Source: Parasulfitobacter algicola (lineage in GTDB: Bacteria; Pseudomonadota; Alphaproteobacteria; Rhodobacterales; Rhodobacteraceae). Taken from it: a stretch of 64,000 nucleotides of DNA. Within the stretch, counting starts at the first letter, position 1. Each line of letters opens with the position of its first letter. Below, in pieces: positions 17,200 to 26,655 of this stretch. A program made the position numbers and the translations under genes. Under the pieces are notes generated by a model that searched no databases, had not been told where the DNA came from, and saw only the letters and a program-made list of their open reading frames with translations. The stretch covers positions 186,001-250,000 of the forward strand of contig NZ_JABUFE010000003.1 in the NCBI RefSeq assembly GCF_013315265.1. Reading direction: 5' to 3'.

Positions 17200-18471
17200 T
17201 TAATGCCGTCTTCGGATATTGCCTGGACGGCCCTTTATTTGAAGCACGGCATCGGACCGTTCAGATTGACTGATCACGCGGCCATTTGCGATGACAAACA
17301 GGCGATTGGCCCTTAGGCGCAATGCCTCGATCGGGTTGCCTGCATCCAGGATAACAAGCGATGCTTTGGCACCAATTTTCAAGCCGTAATCTGTCAGGCC
17401 CATCGTTTTGGCATTATCGACGGTGATCATGTCAAAGCATTTCCGCATTTCGTCAGGACTGGTCATTTGCGCGACATGCAGACCCATAAAAGCCACGTCC
17501 AGCATATCGGCGGTTCCCAATGAATACCACGGGTCCAGAACGCAATCCTGCCCCCAGCCCACATTGATACCCATTGCCAGCATTTCTTTCACGCGGGTCA
17601 GGCCGCGGCGCTTGGGGAATGTATCATGCCGCCCTTGCAAAACGATATTGATCAGTGGGTTCGGAATGACCGAGATTTCGGCTTCGGCGATCAGGGGCAG
17701 CAATTTTGAAACATAGTAATTATCCATCGAATGCATCGACGTCAGATGCGATCCCGCAACACGCCCCTGCAAGCCAAGGCGCTTTGTTTCATAGGCCAGC
17801 GTTTCGATGTGACGCGACAGCGGGTCGTCGGTTTCGTCACAATGCATATCAACGGGCAGGCCGCGATCTGCTGCAATCTCGCATAGCTCTTTCACCGAAG
17901 CAGCACCATCCACCATGGTGCGTTCAAAATGGGGTATGCCGCCCACAACATCCACGCCCATGTCCAAAGCGCGGATCGTGTTTGCGCGGGCGCCCGGGTC
18001 GCGGTAAAAGCCATCCTGCGGGAACGCGACCAATTGCAGGTCGATATAATTTTTGACCTGTTCGCGGACCTCAAGCAGCGCCTGAACGCCTTTCAGGCTG
18101 TCGTCGCATGTGTCGACATGGCTGCGAATGGCCAAAAGCCCCATGCTGGCGGCCCAGTCGCAATATTGCAGCGCGCGTGTGACAACATCGTCCTGCGTCA
18201 TGACCTGTTTCAGTTCATTCCACAGACCGATCCCTTCCAGCAGTGTGCCAGACGCATTTATGCGCGGTGTGCCATAAGACAGTGTGGCATCCATGTGAAA
18301 ATGTGGATCAACAAAGGGTGGGCTGACAAGATCGCCGCTTGCGTCGATGATCTGTGCGGCTTCTGCACTGCCTAAAAGTTCTATCGCTTTGATCCGGGTG
18401 CCGGTTATTCCGATGTCGGCGACCGTCCCATCGGGCAGCGTTCCACCTTTGACGATTAGATCAAACATCAC
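17200..18471 (-). CDS. Cytosine deaminase-like amidohydrolase
   Basis: A 423-residue metal-dependent hydrolase of the amidohydrolase superfamily, closest in feel to cytosine deaminase (CodA). Metal ligands are in FVDPHFHMD (about residue 58), the later ligand block VDMHCDETDD, SHLTSMHS, and the catalytic aspartate in NVGWGQDCVLDP. Substrate could be cytosine or a related ring compound such as isoguanine or a creatinine-type ring. It is the last gene of an operon with a BMP-type nucleoside/base importer and its start overlaps the upstream permease stop by four bases, so it probably deaminates the imported base. Confidence 0.85.
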   Translation of the reverse strand: MMFDLIVKGGTLPDGTVADIGITGTRIKAIELLGSAEAAQIIDASGDLVSPPFVDPHFHMDATLSYGTPRINASGTLLEGIGLWNELKQVMTQDDVVTRALQYCDWAASMGLLAIRSHVDTCDDSLKGVQALLEVREQVKNYIDLQLVAFPQDGFYRDPGARANTIRALDMGVDVVGGIPHFERTMVDGAASVKELCEIAADRGLPVDMHCDETDDPLSRHIETLAYETKRLGLQGRVAGSHLTSMHSMDNYYVSKLLPLIAEAEISVIPNPLINIVLQGRHDTFPKRRGLTRVKEMLAMGINVGWGQDCVLDPWYSLGTADMLDVAFMGLHVAQMTSPDEMRKCFDMITVDNAKTMGLTDYGLKIGAKASLVILDAGNPIEALRLRANRLFVIANGRVISQSERSDAVLQIKGRPGNIRRRH

Positions 18472-19412
18472 CGTTCTCCTTTGTTGAATGGGACCATAAG
18501 GGCGGCGGGAACCTGTGCGCGGCGCGACATCAGCACCAACGCGAGGATTGACAGGATGTAAGGCATCATCAGGAATATCTGATAGGGAATATCGGCAGCA
18601 AGGCTTGTCTGTTGCACACGAATTTGCAACGCATCAAAGGCTGCAAACAGCACAGCCCCCAGCAACGCTTTACCGGGCTTCCACGACCCAAAGACCACAA
18701 GTGCAATGCAAATCCAGCCACGTCCGTTGACCATTTCGAAAAAGAAGCTGTCAAAAGCGGACATGGTCAGAAAGGCACCGCCCATTGCCATAAAACCGCT
18801 GCCAATGATGACGGCCCCCATGCGGATCGCAGTGACTGATAGTCCTTGGGCCGCCACGGCTGCGGGGTTTTCACCAGCCGCACGGACGGCCAGACCAAGC
18901 GGGGTGCGATACAGAACCAGACTAACGACCAGCACTAAAATGAAAGCCAGATAGGTAAAGGGCGTTTGCGAAAACAGCGCCGGGCCAAGCAGCGGAATGT
19001 CGGATAAAAGTGGTATATCCCACGGCTGAAAGGCTTGGATTTTCGGAGGGCTTGTGACCTCGGGCAGGGCAAGGCGATAGGCGTAATAGGTGGCGGATGT
19101 GGCCAGCAGTGTGACGCCAAGCCCAACGACATGCTGCGACAAGCCGAATGGCACTGTCAGTGTGCTGTGCAAAAGGCCAAACAGCATCCCCACCAGCATC
19201 GCAGTGCCGACGCCGATCCAAAGCCCAGTGCCCGAATAAACTGCCATCCACCCTGCGAAGGCACCTGCGACCATGATCCCTTCGATCCCAAGGTTCAGCA
19301 CCCCGGCACGTTCGCATATCAGTTCGCCCAATGTAGCGAAGATCAGCGGGCTGGCGATACGGATGGCCGCGGCCCAAAAGCTGGCAGATAGCAGGATATC
19401 GATAATCTCCAT
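18468..19412 (-). CDS. ABC transporter permease, BMP/nucleoside type (second subunit)
   Basis: Inner-membrane permease of the branched-chain-transporter-like class that works with BMP binding proteins (NupQ/YufQ-like). 314 residues with about eight to nine hydrophobic segments; the LGELICERAGVLNLGIEGIMVAGAFAGW block is typical of this family. Two bases separate it from the other permease; it overlaps the deaminase gene by four bases. Confidence 0.9.
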   Translation of the reverse strand: MEIIDILLSASFWAAAIRIASPLIFATLGELICERAGVLNLGIEGIMVAGAFAGWMAVYSGTGLWIGVGTAMLVGMLFGLLHSTLTVPFGLSQHVVGLGVTLLATSATYYAYRLALPEVTSPPKIQAFQPWDIPLLSDIPLLGPALFSQTPFTYLAFILVLVVSLVLYRTPLGLAVRAAGENPAAVAAQGLSVTAIRMGAVIIGSGFMAMGGAFLTMSAFDSFFFEMVNGRGWICIALVVFGSWKPGKALLGAVLFAAFDALQIRVQQTSLAADIPYQIFLMMPYILSILALVLMSRRAQVPAALMVPFNKGER

Positions 19413-19414
19413 AT

Positions 19415-20464
19415 CTAGCCCCTGACAATCCGAAAGCGCGTCAACATAATGGCCAGAACCATCAGCAACAGCGCAGTGGCCAGCATTATGTCAGCTAGAT
19501 AGGTGGGCACGTCTGCCGCGCGGCTCATACTATCGGCGCCAACAAAGATGCCTGCCACGAACAAGGCGGCCATGATCACGGCCAGCGGGTTCAGCAAGGC
19601 CAGCATTGCGACGATAATCCCAGTATATCCAAACCCCGGACTTAGATCGAGCGTCAGGCTGCCTTTTAGCCCTGCCACTTCAGAAAAGCCGGCCAGTGCG
19701 GCCAGACCGCCGGATAGAAGAGCGGTTTTGATCAAGACAAGGTTCACAGGAATTCCCGCAAAAGCGGCGGCTTGCCGGTTCAGGCCAACCGCGCGCATCT
19801 CGTACCCCAAAGTGGTGCGCGCTTGGATGACCCAAACGATAATGGCCGACATGATTGCCAGCGCGAAACCCCAGTGCAGCCGAAGCCCGTCAATGATGCG
19901 GGGCAAGCGGGCCTCGGGCAGGACGCGGGCGGATTTTGGCCAACCCATGCCCATTGGGTCCTTTAGTGGGCCTTCAAGCAACATCGAGATGAACAGCAGA
20001 AAAATGAAGTTGAACAGCAGCGTAGTCACAACTTCATCGACGCCAAAGCGCGTCTTTAAAAGGGCTGGGATCAAAAGTAGGATGGCGCCTGCTAAAATCG
20101 ACAGAATCGCAAGCGTCGGCAGAATGGCAAAGCTGGGCCAGGCCAGTGCCCCGGTGCCCAAAAGAACCGTGATCAACGCGCCTGCATAAAGCTGTGCCTC
20201 GGCCCCGATATTCCAGAATTTGGCGCGGAACGCGACGGCGACGGCAAGGCCTGTGAAGATCAAGGGTGTTGCGCGGTTCAGCGTTTCAAGCAATGCGAAT
20301 TTTGATCCGAATGCACCTTTGACGATCAAACCCAATACGGAAAAAGGATTGGCCCCTGCGATCATTGCCAGAAGCGCTGTAATCACGACTGTCGCAATTA
20401 TTGCCAAAGCAGGTGGGACCAGTTTGCGCGCCAGCGTCGGGTTTTCGATGGGTTCAAGACGCAT
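19415..20464 (-). CDS. ABC transporter permease, BMP/nucleoside type (first subunit)
   Basis: Partner permease (NupP/YufP-like), about 349 residues with the family segments FWNIGAEAQLYAGAL and EVVTTLLFNFIFLL-type (here DEVVTTLLFNF), and FAGIPV in the cytoplasmic loop. The ATG at 20464 (MRLEPIENPTLARK) is preferred to an upstream TTG at 20482; it overlaps the end of the ATPase gene by 11 bases. Part of a four-gene import system. Confidence 0.9.
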   Translation of the reverse strand: MRLEPIENPTLARKLVPPALAIIATVVITALLAMIAGANPFSVLGLIVKGAFGSKFALLETLNRATPLIFTGLAVAVAFRAKFWNIGAEAQLYAGALITVLLGTGALAWPSFAILPTLAILSILAGAILLLIPALLKTRFGVDEVVTTLLFNFIFLLFISMLLEGPLKDPMGMGWPKSARVLPEARLPRIIDGLRLHWGFALAIMSAIIVWVIQARTTLGYEMRAVGLNRQAAAFAGIPVNLVLIKTALLSGGLAALAGFSEVAGLKGSLTLDLSPGFGYTGIIVAMLALLNPLAVIMAALFVAGIFVGADSMSRAADVPTYLADIMLATALLLMVLAIMLTRFRIVRG

Positions 20465-21995
20465 GGGCAACCCCAGTGTCAAAGCCCTGACCCGACATCC
20501 AAATACCCAGCTCAGCCGGGGACATCTGATTGCGCAGAAAGGCTGGCGACAGTTGTCCGTCTGCGATCACATGGATGATATCCGACAGTGCGATGATTTC
20601 GTCCAGATCTTCTGAGATCAAAAGTATCGCGGCCCCACGATCCCGTGCGGCCAGAAGTTGACTGTGAACATAGTTTACCGCCCCGATATCAAGACCACGC
20701 ACAGGTTGATTGGCAAGAACGATCTTGGGGTCAGCCTCAAGCACGCGGCCCAGGATCAGCTTTTGCATGTTTCCGCCGGACAGCAACCGGATCGGTGTAT
20801 CAGGCCCAGGGCATCGCACATCGTATTTGGCAATGATATCCTTGGCAAATAGACGTGATTTTCGCCAGTTCAGCCAGCCACCTTTGCTGAACGGTGCGCC
20901 GACATAACGTTCCAAAATAGCGTTCTCGGTCAGATCAAAATCTGACACAGTTCCAGTTTTATGACGGTCTTCAGGAATACGCGCGATGCCGTTTTTCACG
21001 GCCTCGCGCGGGGTCCATTTCTGTATGGTTTTCCCGTTCAGGCTGATCGTGCCCGTGTGCGGAAAGTGTACGCCGCCCACAATGTCAGCCAAAGGTGCTT
21101 GGCCGTTACCGGATACCCCTGCAAGGCCTATGATCTGACCGGCTTTTAAAGCAAGGGATATGGACTTTAGGCCCGGTGCGGTACCGATATTTGGTGTACT
21201 GACATTCTCCAACACTAACAGTGGCGCGCCAGTGGTTGCAGGGGCGATATTCGGTGGGGTTGCGTTCGCCCCCATCATCATCGCAGCCAAGGCTTGTTTG
21301 TTTGTATCCGTGGTATTTACGCTGCCCACCAGTTTGCCGTGCCGCAACACGACCACACGATCTGATATCGCCATCACCTCGTGCAGTTTATGCGAGATGA
21401 AGATAATCGACAGGCCGTTTGCGATCGCTTGTTTCAGGGTTGCGAACAGATCGTTTGTTTCCTGTGGTGTCAGGACTGCGGTTGGTTCATCAAGTATCAA
21501 GATGCGCACATCACGATAAAGCGCCTTGAGGATTTCGACACGCTGGCGTTCACCCACCGTCAGATTGCCCACTTTTTCGTCAGGTGAAATAGCCAGTTGA
21601 AAGGTTTCTGACAGCTCTTTAATCCGATCACGGGCTGCATTGATGTCCAGTCGGGGGACGAACAGCGAACGCGTGCCAAGGATGATATTCTCCAGAACAC
21701 TCATATTATCCGCCAGCGTAAAATGCTGATGCACCATGCCCACACCCGCATCCAAAGCTGCGCGCGAATTGCCGGGTGGCAGAGGGTTTCCAAATACCTC
21801 AACAGATCCGCTATCGGCTGTGTACTGGCCGAAAAGGATATTCATTAATGTGGTCTTGCCCGCCCCGTTTTCCCCGAGCAGGGCAACAACTTCACCCTTG
21901 CGCAGTGAAAAGCTGATCGCATCGTTTGCGACCAGCTTTCCGAAGCGTTTGGTAATAGCATCAAGGCAAAGAACCGTGGGCGCATCGTGGTCCAT
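20454..21995 (-). CDS. ABC transporter ATPase with duplicated domains, nucleoside/sugar type
   Basis: A 513-residue fused double ATPase of the NupO/YufO or RbsA class. The N-terminal domain has Walker A GENGAGKTT, signature LTVGERQR and Walker B LILDEPTAVLTPQ. The second domain has an altered Walker A (GVSGNGQAPL) as is usual in this class, signature LSGGNMQK and a degenerate Walker B (VLANQPVRGLD). It energises the two adjacent permeases. Six bases separate it from the binding-protein gene. Confidence 0.92.
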   Translation of the reverse strand: MDHDAPTVLCLDAITKRFGKLVANDAISFSLRKGEVVALLGENGAGKTTLMNILFGQYTADSGSVEVFGNPLPPGNSRAALDAGVGMVHQHFTLADNMSVLENIILGTRSLFVPRLDINAARDRIKELSETFQLAISPDEKVGNLTVGERQRVEILKALYRDVRILILDEPTAVLTPQETNDLFATLKQAIANGLSIIFISHKLHEVMAISDRVVVLRHGKLVGSVNTTDTNKQALAAMMMGANATPPNIAPATTGAPLLVLENVSTPNIGTAPGLKSISLALKAGQIIGLAGVSGNGQAPLADIVGGVHFPHTGTISLNGKTIQKWTPREAVKNGIARIPEDRHKTGTVSDFDLTENAILERYVGAPFSKGGWLNWRKSRLFAKDIIAKYDVRCPGPDTPIRLLSGGNMQKLILGRVLEADPKIVLANQPVRGLDIGAVNYVHSQLLAARDRGAAILLISEDLDEIIALSDIIHVIADGQLSPAFLRNQMSPAELGIWMSGQGFDTGVAHAS

Positions 21996-22001
21996 TACAA
22001 C

Positions 22002-23018
22002 CTAGGATGACTTGGGTTCTTCATCATTAATTTCGACAACAAAGTCGCCCGATTTAATTTCAGCCTGACGCTTCATCACCAATTCCATAGCGTTTTCAGG
22101 CACTTTGCCTTCGAACGTACCCAGTGGCGCTAGCGATGCGCCGCCTTCGTTCATAAACGAATAGATACCGTAATCCGCAGCGGTGAAACTGCCAGCCTGA
22201 ACTTCGGCGATGGCTTTATCCAGCGTTGGCTCAAAGTGCCAGATGGCTGATGCCACAACTGTGTCGGGATATTCTGCTTGCGTATCGATCACATTTCCGA
22301 TGGCCAGAACGCCTTTTTCCTTGGCTGCATCCGAGACCCCGAAACGTTCTGCATAAAGCATGTCCGCGCCGTTTTCGATCATCGCAAAGGCCGTTTCTTT
22401 TGCCTTGGGTGGATCGAACCAGCTGCCGATAAAGCTAACCTGAAAGGTGATATCAGCGTTCATTTCGCGCGCGCCAGCCATGAAGGCGTGCATCAGGCGA
22501 TTCACTTCGGGGATGGGAAAGCCACCGACCATTCCGATATTTCCAGTTTCGGTCATAGCCCCCGCGATGATGCCTGACAGATAGGATGCATCCTGAATAT
22601 AATTATCAAAGACAGCAAAATTAGGCAGGGCGGCATCTTCTTTGAAGCTAGATCCCATCAGGAATGCGACATTTGGATAGTCCGCAGCAACTTCGCGTGC
22701 TTCTTGTTCGGCGCCGAAAACTTCGCCTATGATCAGTGTGTTACCGGCTTCGGCGTATTCACGCAGCACGCGCGCATAGTCGGTATTGCTGACATTTTCC
22801 GAAAAGCTGTATGCGATATCGCCACGGGCCTGCGCGGTCAGGGCGGCCTGATGAATGCGGCTGACCCATTGCTGTTCGACAGGCACGGTATAGACGCCTG
22901 CGGTTTTAATGGGTTCGGCAGCCATTGCGCGTGTGGCACCCAAAGGTCCGATCATCAGCGAAGTCGCCGCAGTTGTTGCAAGAAAATACCGGCGGTTGAT
23001 TTCAGATTTATGTTTCAA
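22002..23018 (-). CDS. BMP family ABC transporter substrate-binding protein
   Basis: Basic-membrane-protein (PnrA/BmpA-like) periplasmic binding protein for nucleosides or bases, about 338 residues. I place the start at a TTG at 23018 because AGGGGGA lies eight bases upstream; it gives a Tat-like signal (NRRYFLATTAATSLM) ending near AMAA. The mature part has the family pattern IGMVGGFPIPEVNRLMHAFMAGA and KEKGVLAIGNV. First gene of the operon with the ATPase, two permeases and the deaminase. Confidence 0.9.
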   Translation of the reverse strand: MKHKSEINRRYFLATTAATSLMIGPLGATRAMAAEPIKTAGVYTVPVEQQWVSRIHQAALTAQARGDIAYSFSENVSNTDYARVLREYAEAGNTLIIGEVFGAEQEAREVAADYPNVAFLMGSSFKEDAALPNFAVFDNYIQDASYLSGIIAGAMTETGNIGMVGGFPIPEVNRLMHAFMAGAREMNADITFQVSFIGSWFDPPKAKETAFAMIENGADMLYAERFGVSDAAKEKGVLAIGNVIDTQAEYPDTVVASAIWHFEPTLDKAIAEVQAGSFTAADYGIYSFMNEGGASLAPLGTFEGKVPENAMELVMKRQAEIKSGDFVVEINDEEPKSS

Positions 23019-23284
23019 TTCAATGGTCCCCCTGTGATTCCTGCTATGTAGCAGGCAATCGGAACAATGGGTCAAGGATTGAATAGCGCTGCACCCTTCA
23101 AGTGATTGAAATTTCGCATCAATTATCTGACCTTGATTGAAAACTGTGCGGTGTGATCTGCGTTTACGGTGACGCGGAAATTGCTTTGCACTTTATGATT
23201 GTACTCACTTATCAGTCACATGAAAGTGCATCGTCTGAAATACTATTTTCATATAAAAGTAATACGAAATCAGAAGGTTATATT

Positions 23285-23749
23285 ATGCAACGTCGTTCAT
23301 TTATCGCAGCAACTCTTGCTGTTACAGCCGCCCCGGGTGCCATGTTCGCTGCCACGGGAAAATTCGAAATCACAAGGACCAAAGCCGAGTGGCGTGCAAT
23401 GCTGACGGACGCGGAATATCGCGTCATGCGGGATGAAGGAACAGAGCGTCCTTTTTCAAGCCCGCTGGATAAGAATTATGTCGATGGCACCTATTTTTGC
23501 AGGGGCTGTGATCTGGCGCTTTATAGTTCCGAGACCAAATATGACAGCCGCACGGGTTGGCCAAGTTTCTATGCCAGCCTTGATAATGCGATTGGCACCA
23601 AGCCTGATCGCAAGCTGTTTACAGTGCGCACAGAATGCCATTGCCGCCGCTGTGGCAGCCATCTGGGACATATCTTTGATGACGGCCCCAAACCCACCGG
23701 AAAGCGGCATTGCCTGAACGGTGTCAGTCTGGTGTTTCGCGCGGCCTAA
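23285..23749 (+). CDS. msrB: Peptide methionine-R-sulfoxide reductase, Tat-exported
   Basis: Reduces methionine-R-sulfoxide in proteins. The catalytic cysteine is in GKRHCLNGVSLVF, and two CxxC zinc motifs are in FCRGCDLAL and CRRCGSHLGH. The ATG at 23285 follows AGAAGG and opens a signal peptide with twin arginines (MQRRSFIAATLAVTAAPGAMFA), so the enzyme is predicted to act in the periplasm after Tat export. About 154 residues. Upstream in-frame sequence is not family-like. A repeated 47-bp element lies 86 bases downstream. Confidence 0.94.
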   Translation: MQRRSFIAATLAVTAAPGAMFAATGKFEITRTKAEWRAMLTDAEYRVMRDEGTERPFSSPLDKNYVDGTYFCRGCDLALYSSETKYDSRTGWPSFYASLDNAIGTKPDRKLFTVRTECHCRRCGSHLGHIFDDGPKPTGKRHCLNGVSLVFRAA

Positions 23750-23834
23750 GGGGTGAGCAGGCCCTGCGTGCGGTGCTTATGAACGCACCGTACACAAGAA
23801 GTACGGGCATCAATTACCATCTGATTTCACGAGA

Positions 23835-23881
23835 TTTGTATAATTTGTACATAGGTTTTGTACCAAAAATTTTGTACAAAA
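23835..23881. repeat. 47-bp TTTGTAC-unit element, copy A
   Basis: Four TTTGTA units (starting near 23835, 23844, 23856 and 23870) end in the perfect palindrome TTTTGTACAAAA (23870-23881). A copy of identical length with about six mismatches is at 46163-46209. Both copies lie just after a gene on the plus strand and upstream of another plus-strand gene. Not part of any coding region that I can support. Confidence 0.7.
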
Positions 23882-24036
23882 TTCTGATAAAGCGCGATAT
23901 CTGTCCGGTATCGCCACTAAAACGGCGTCTGGTGGTGTAAGGAAAAATTAAGGGTTAACCTTGGTTATATTTGCGTTAATTCTGCTGAGAATTGATGGCA
24001 GATTTTGTCGCAGTGTTTAGACATGGGAATAAGAAT

Positions 24037-24645
24037 ATGCGTACAATTGCGGCGTTGGTTTTTCCTGGTTTTGAGTTGCTTGATTTGTTCGGACCAATGG
24101 AGATGTTCGGATTATTGGACAAGGAATTCGATCTAAAACTTGTAGCTGAAAGTATGACACCCGTTGCAAGTAACCAGCGTCTTAAGGTGAAACCTGACAT
24201 CACAACAGACGCCAATATTCAGTATGATATTCTTTTCGTTCCTGGCGGCGCGGGTGTGCGGCGGGAGGTTAACAACAAAGCTCTTATCGAATGGATAGTA
24301 CAGACGTCTAATACTGCAGAGTTTACGCTTAGTGTGTGTACGGGAAGTGCTTTGCTTGCAAAATCGGGCGTTCTTGATGGTCATCGTGCAACGACGAATA
24401 AAGCCGCATTTTCTTGGGTTGTTGAGCAAGGTCCGAAAGTTGAATGGATTCGACAAGCCAGGTGGGTTGAAGATGGACCTTTTATCACGTCATCCGGCGT
24501 GTCTGCGGGCATGGATATGACGCTTGGTGCGCTTGCTTTAATGCATGGTATTGAGATCGCCGAAAAAGTGGCGATGTGGTGCGAGTATACATGGCATCGT
24601 GACAAGGAAAATGATCCATTTGCCAAACTGCACGGGCTTGTTTGA
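24037..24645 (+). CDS. DJ-1/PfpI family protein (isonitrile-hydratase or GlxA-N-terminal like)
   Basis: A 202-residue class I glutamine-amidotransferase-like protein starting MRTIAALVFPGFELLDLFGP. The nucleophile elbow is LSVCTGSALLAKSG with the conserved cysteine; the acidic residue of the triad region is near FPGFELLD. There is no AraC-type DNA-binding domain, unlike GlxA, which makes an isonitrile-hydratase-like enzyme or stress protein more likely. ATG at 24037 matches the family N-terminus; ATG at 23995 is an alternative. Stand-alone gene with the repeated element upstream. Confidence 0.8.
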   Translation: MRTIAALVFPGFELLDLFGPMEMFGLLDKEFDLKLVAESMTPVASNQRLKVKPDITTDANIQYDILFVPGGAGVRREVNNKALIEWIVQTSNTAEFTLSVCTGSALLAKSGVLDGHRATTNKAAFSWVVEQGPKVEWIRQARWVEDGPFITSSGVSAGMDMTLGALALMHGIEIAEKVAMWCEYTWHRDKENDPFAKLHGLV

Positions 24646-24687
24646 TATCGATACGCACAGCCAAATCAAAAAAATTAAGCATAAAAA

Positions 24688-24713
24688 CCCCTGACATTGT
24701 GATACGTCAGGGG
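24688..24713 (-). terminator. Intrinsic terminator for the minus-strand secreted-protein gene
   Basis: CCCCTGAC (24688-24695) and GTCAGGGG (24706-24713) form a perfect 8-bp stem with a ten-base loop; on the minus strand the stem is followed by TTTTTATG. It may also serve the converging plus-strand gene. Confidence 0.8.
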
Positions 24714-24752
24714 CGGTATAGCTTGACCAAGGGCAGTCAAGCACAGGGATTG

Positions 24753-25232
24753 TTATCTTAGATTTTCCACGACATTTTCGGCAAATGCGCCGACCATGGC
24801 TTCGTAGAATTCGGTGCTGCTGGTCGTGATGACTTTGGTATCGGATCCAGCGGGCAGATACGGGGTTGCCTGTTTTGCGGACACGGTCAGGGTGTATTTG
24901 TCATTATTCAGAATGCCGGGCACTTTCACGTTCACTTCGCCTGCCAGAACAGAGCTTTCGACACCCATTTGGGTTTCAAATATATTGGCAAGTTCCAATT
25001 CATCAATATCAATGACGATACTTGCGCCTTCTTCGGAAATCCGATTGACCAAACGCTGCGCGATTGCATTTTCCAGATCGGCGGACAGATTGGACCAGTT
25101 TTGTGCTGCATCCATATCCTGGATGGCGGTCAGATCTGCTTCGACCTCGACTTCGCTGATCATTGTTCGGGCCATGGCAGATGTCGCGGCAAGGGTCAGG
25201 GCCAGCGTAGTTCCCAGAAATATCTTTTTCAT
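24753..25232 (-). CDS. Hypothetical periplasmic protein
   Basis: A 159-residue protein with a clear signal peptide (MKKIFLGTTLALTLAATSAMA), so periplasmic or secreted. The remainder has alternating helices and strands (SEVEVEADLTAIQDMDAAQNWSN) and a YTLTVSAKQ strand pattern; I do not recognise a family beyond similar hypothetical proteins of Rhodobacterales. The ATG at 25232 follows GGAG and is preferred to an upstream in-frame ATG that lacks a signal sequence. Own terminator downstream. Confidence 0.7.
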   Translation of the reverse strand: MKKIFLGTTLALTLAATSAMARTMISEVEVEADLTAIQDMDAAQNWSNLSADLENAIAQRLVNRISEEGASIVIDIDELELANIFETQMGVESSVLAGEVNVKVPGILNNDKYTLTVSAKQATPYLPAGSDTKVITTSSTEFYEAMVGAFAENVVENLR

Positions 25233-25473
25233 CGGTCGTCTCCGTTCTGTTTTCGTATCTGATGGCATTAACTGACCAGCTAACCAAAGATGGATGCAAA
25301 AGTTCCCGACATTTTGGATGTTTGTTTTTACGTGCAGGATGCCGCGCAAAATCAGATTCAGATTGCGCAAATCTCCGCCCGGTGGGGCGGGTAGGCCACA
25401 CAGGGGTAATGCCCTTTGCCGTTGGTTACACCTGCAAAAAGGCGGTAACCACGAAGGTGGGATGCCTTGTGAT

Positions 25474-26655
25474 TTACGATGCTACTTTGACAATGGCCTT
25501 GGCCAGCACAGGGATTGTGTCGTCGTTCAGGCCTGCGATATTGATGCGGCTGTCGCCCACCATATAGATGGCGTGGTCACTGCGCAGTGTTTCGACCTGA
25601 TCAGTGGTCAGACCAAGGCGTGAAAACATACCCCGGTGATTGGCCAGAAAATCAAAGCGGTCGGAATTGGTCAGCCGTTTCAGTTCGCCCGCCAATGCGG
25701 TACGTAGGCGCAGCATGCCATTGCGCACATCCTTCAATTCGGCCTGCCAATCGGCACGCAGGTTGTCGTCGGACAAGATTAATGTGACCAGTCGCGCGCC
25801 ATGATCGGGTGGAAAGGAATAGTTCTGGCGGTTCAGAAAGGCCATGTTGTCCTGGGCCATTTTGACGCTTTCGCCCTGAGCCACGGCCATCAGGATGCCG
25901 GTCCGTTCGCGGTAGATGCCGAAGTTTTTCGAACAGCTAGCCGCGATCAGAGTTTCAGGCAGCGATGACGCCACAAGCCGGGTGGCGGCTGCGTCTTCGT
26001 CCAGACCGTCGCCAAAGCCCTGATAGGCGATGTCGATCATCGGTTTCAGATCCTTGTCCTGCATCAGGGTGACCAGTTGGCCCCATTGATCCATGGTCAG
26101 GTTCGCGCCTGTCGGGTTGTGGCAGCATCCATGTAGCAGAACGACATCGCCGGGTTTTGCTTCGGACAGATCCTGTCGCATACCTTCGAAATTGACGGTG
26201 CCTGTTTGCGCGTTGAAGTATCGATATGTACGGGTGGGCATCCCAAGGTATTTCAGAATGCTGATATGGTTTGGCCAAGTGGGGTCGGACACCCATATGA
26301 CGGCTTTTGAACTGGCCATGCGGATCAGCTCAAACCCTTGCCGAACGGCGCCTGTGCCGCCGGGTGTGGCGATGGATGCAACATTGTCGCGCATCACACT
26401 GTCAGACAGCACCAAATCCACCATCGCGTCGTTAAAGGCCGGATCCCCCGCAAGACCGACATAGGTTTTGGTATCTTCGCGGTTCCACCATTGCTGTTCG
26501 GCGGTTTTCACAGCGCGCATGATCGGGGTGTGGCCGTCAGCGTTCTTATAGACACCCACGCCAAGGTCGATTTTCGTCATACGTGGGTCGTCGCGATACA
26601 TCTGCATCAACGCAAGGATTTTGTCTTTGGGCTGTTCCTGAAGGGCTTCGAACAT
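25474..26655 (-). CDS. Aromatic/aspartate class I aminotransferase
   Basis: PLP-dependent aminotransferase of the AspC/TyrB group, about 393 residues. Visible are KIDLGVGVYKN near the N-terminus, the CCHNPTGAN motif, the PLP lysine in AASCSKNFGIYRERTG and the C-terminal GMFSRLGL. The ATG at 26655 overlaps the stop of the sulfurtransferase gene (TGATG), so the two are co-translated. Likely aromatic amino acid aminotransferase, but aspartate specificity is possible. Confidence 0.92.
   Translation of the reverse strand: MFEALQEQPKDKILALMQMYRDDPRMTKIDLGVGVYKNADGHTPIMRAVKTAEQQWWNREDTKTYVGLAGDPAFNDAMVDLVLSDSVMRDNVASIATPGGTGAVRQGFELIRMASSKAVIWVSDPTWPNHISILKYLGMPTRTYRYFNAQTGTVNFEGMRQDLSEAKPGDVVLLHGCCHNPTGANLTMDQWGQLVTLMQDKDLKPMIDIAYQGFGDGLDEDAAATRLVASSLPETLIAASCSKNFGIYRERTGILMAVAQGESVKMAQDNMAFLNRQNYSFPPDHGARLVTLILSDDNLRADWQAELKDVRNGMLRLRTALAGELKRLTNSDRFDFLANHRGMFSRLGLTTDQVETLRSDHAIYMVGDSRINIAGLNDDTIPVLAKAIVKVAS

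Noticed and set aside
19503-20189. 228-codon plus-strand frame opposite a permease gene
   Set aside because: Antisense of hydrophobic codons; no start signal or domain.
23920-23975. CtrA-type TTAA-N7-TTAA sites near the DJ-1 gene and near 46240
   Set aside because: Spacings are three or six bases, not seven.
25371-25395. GC-rich hairpin CCGCCC/GGGCGG as a terminator downstream of the aminotransferase gene
   Set aside because: No T-run on the minus strand; too weak to list.
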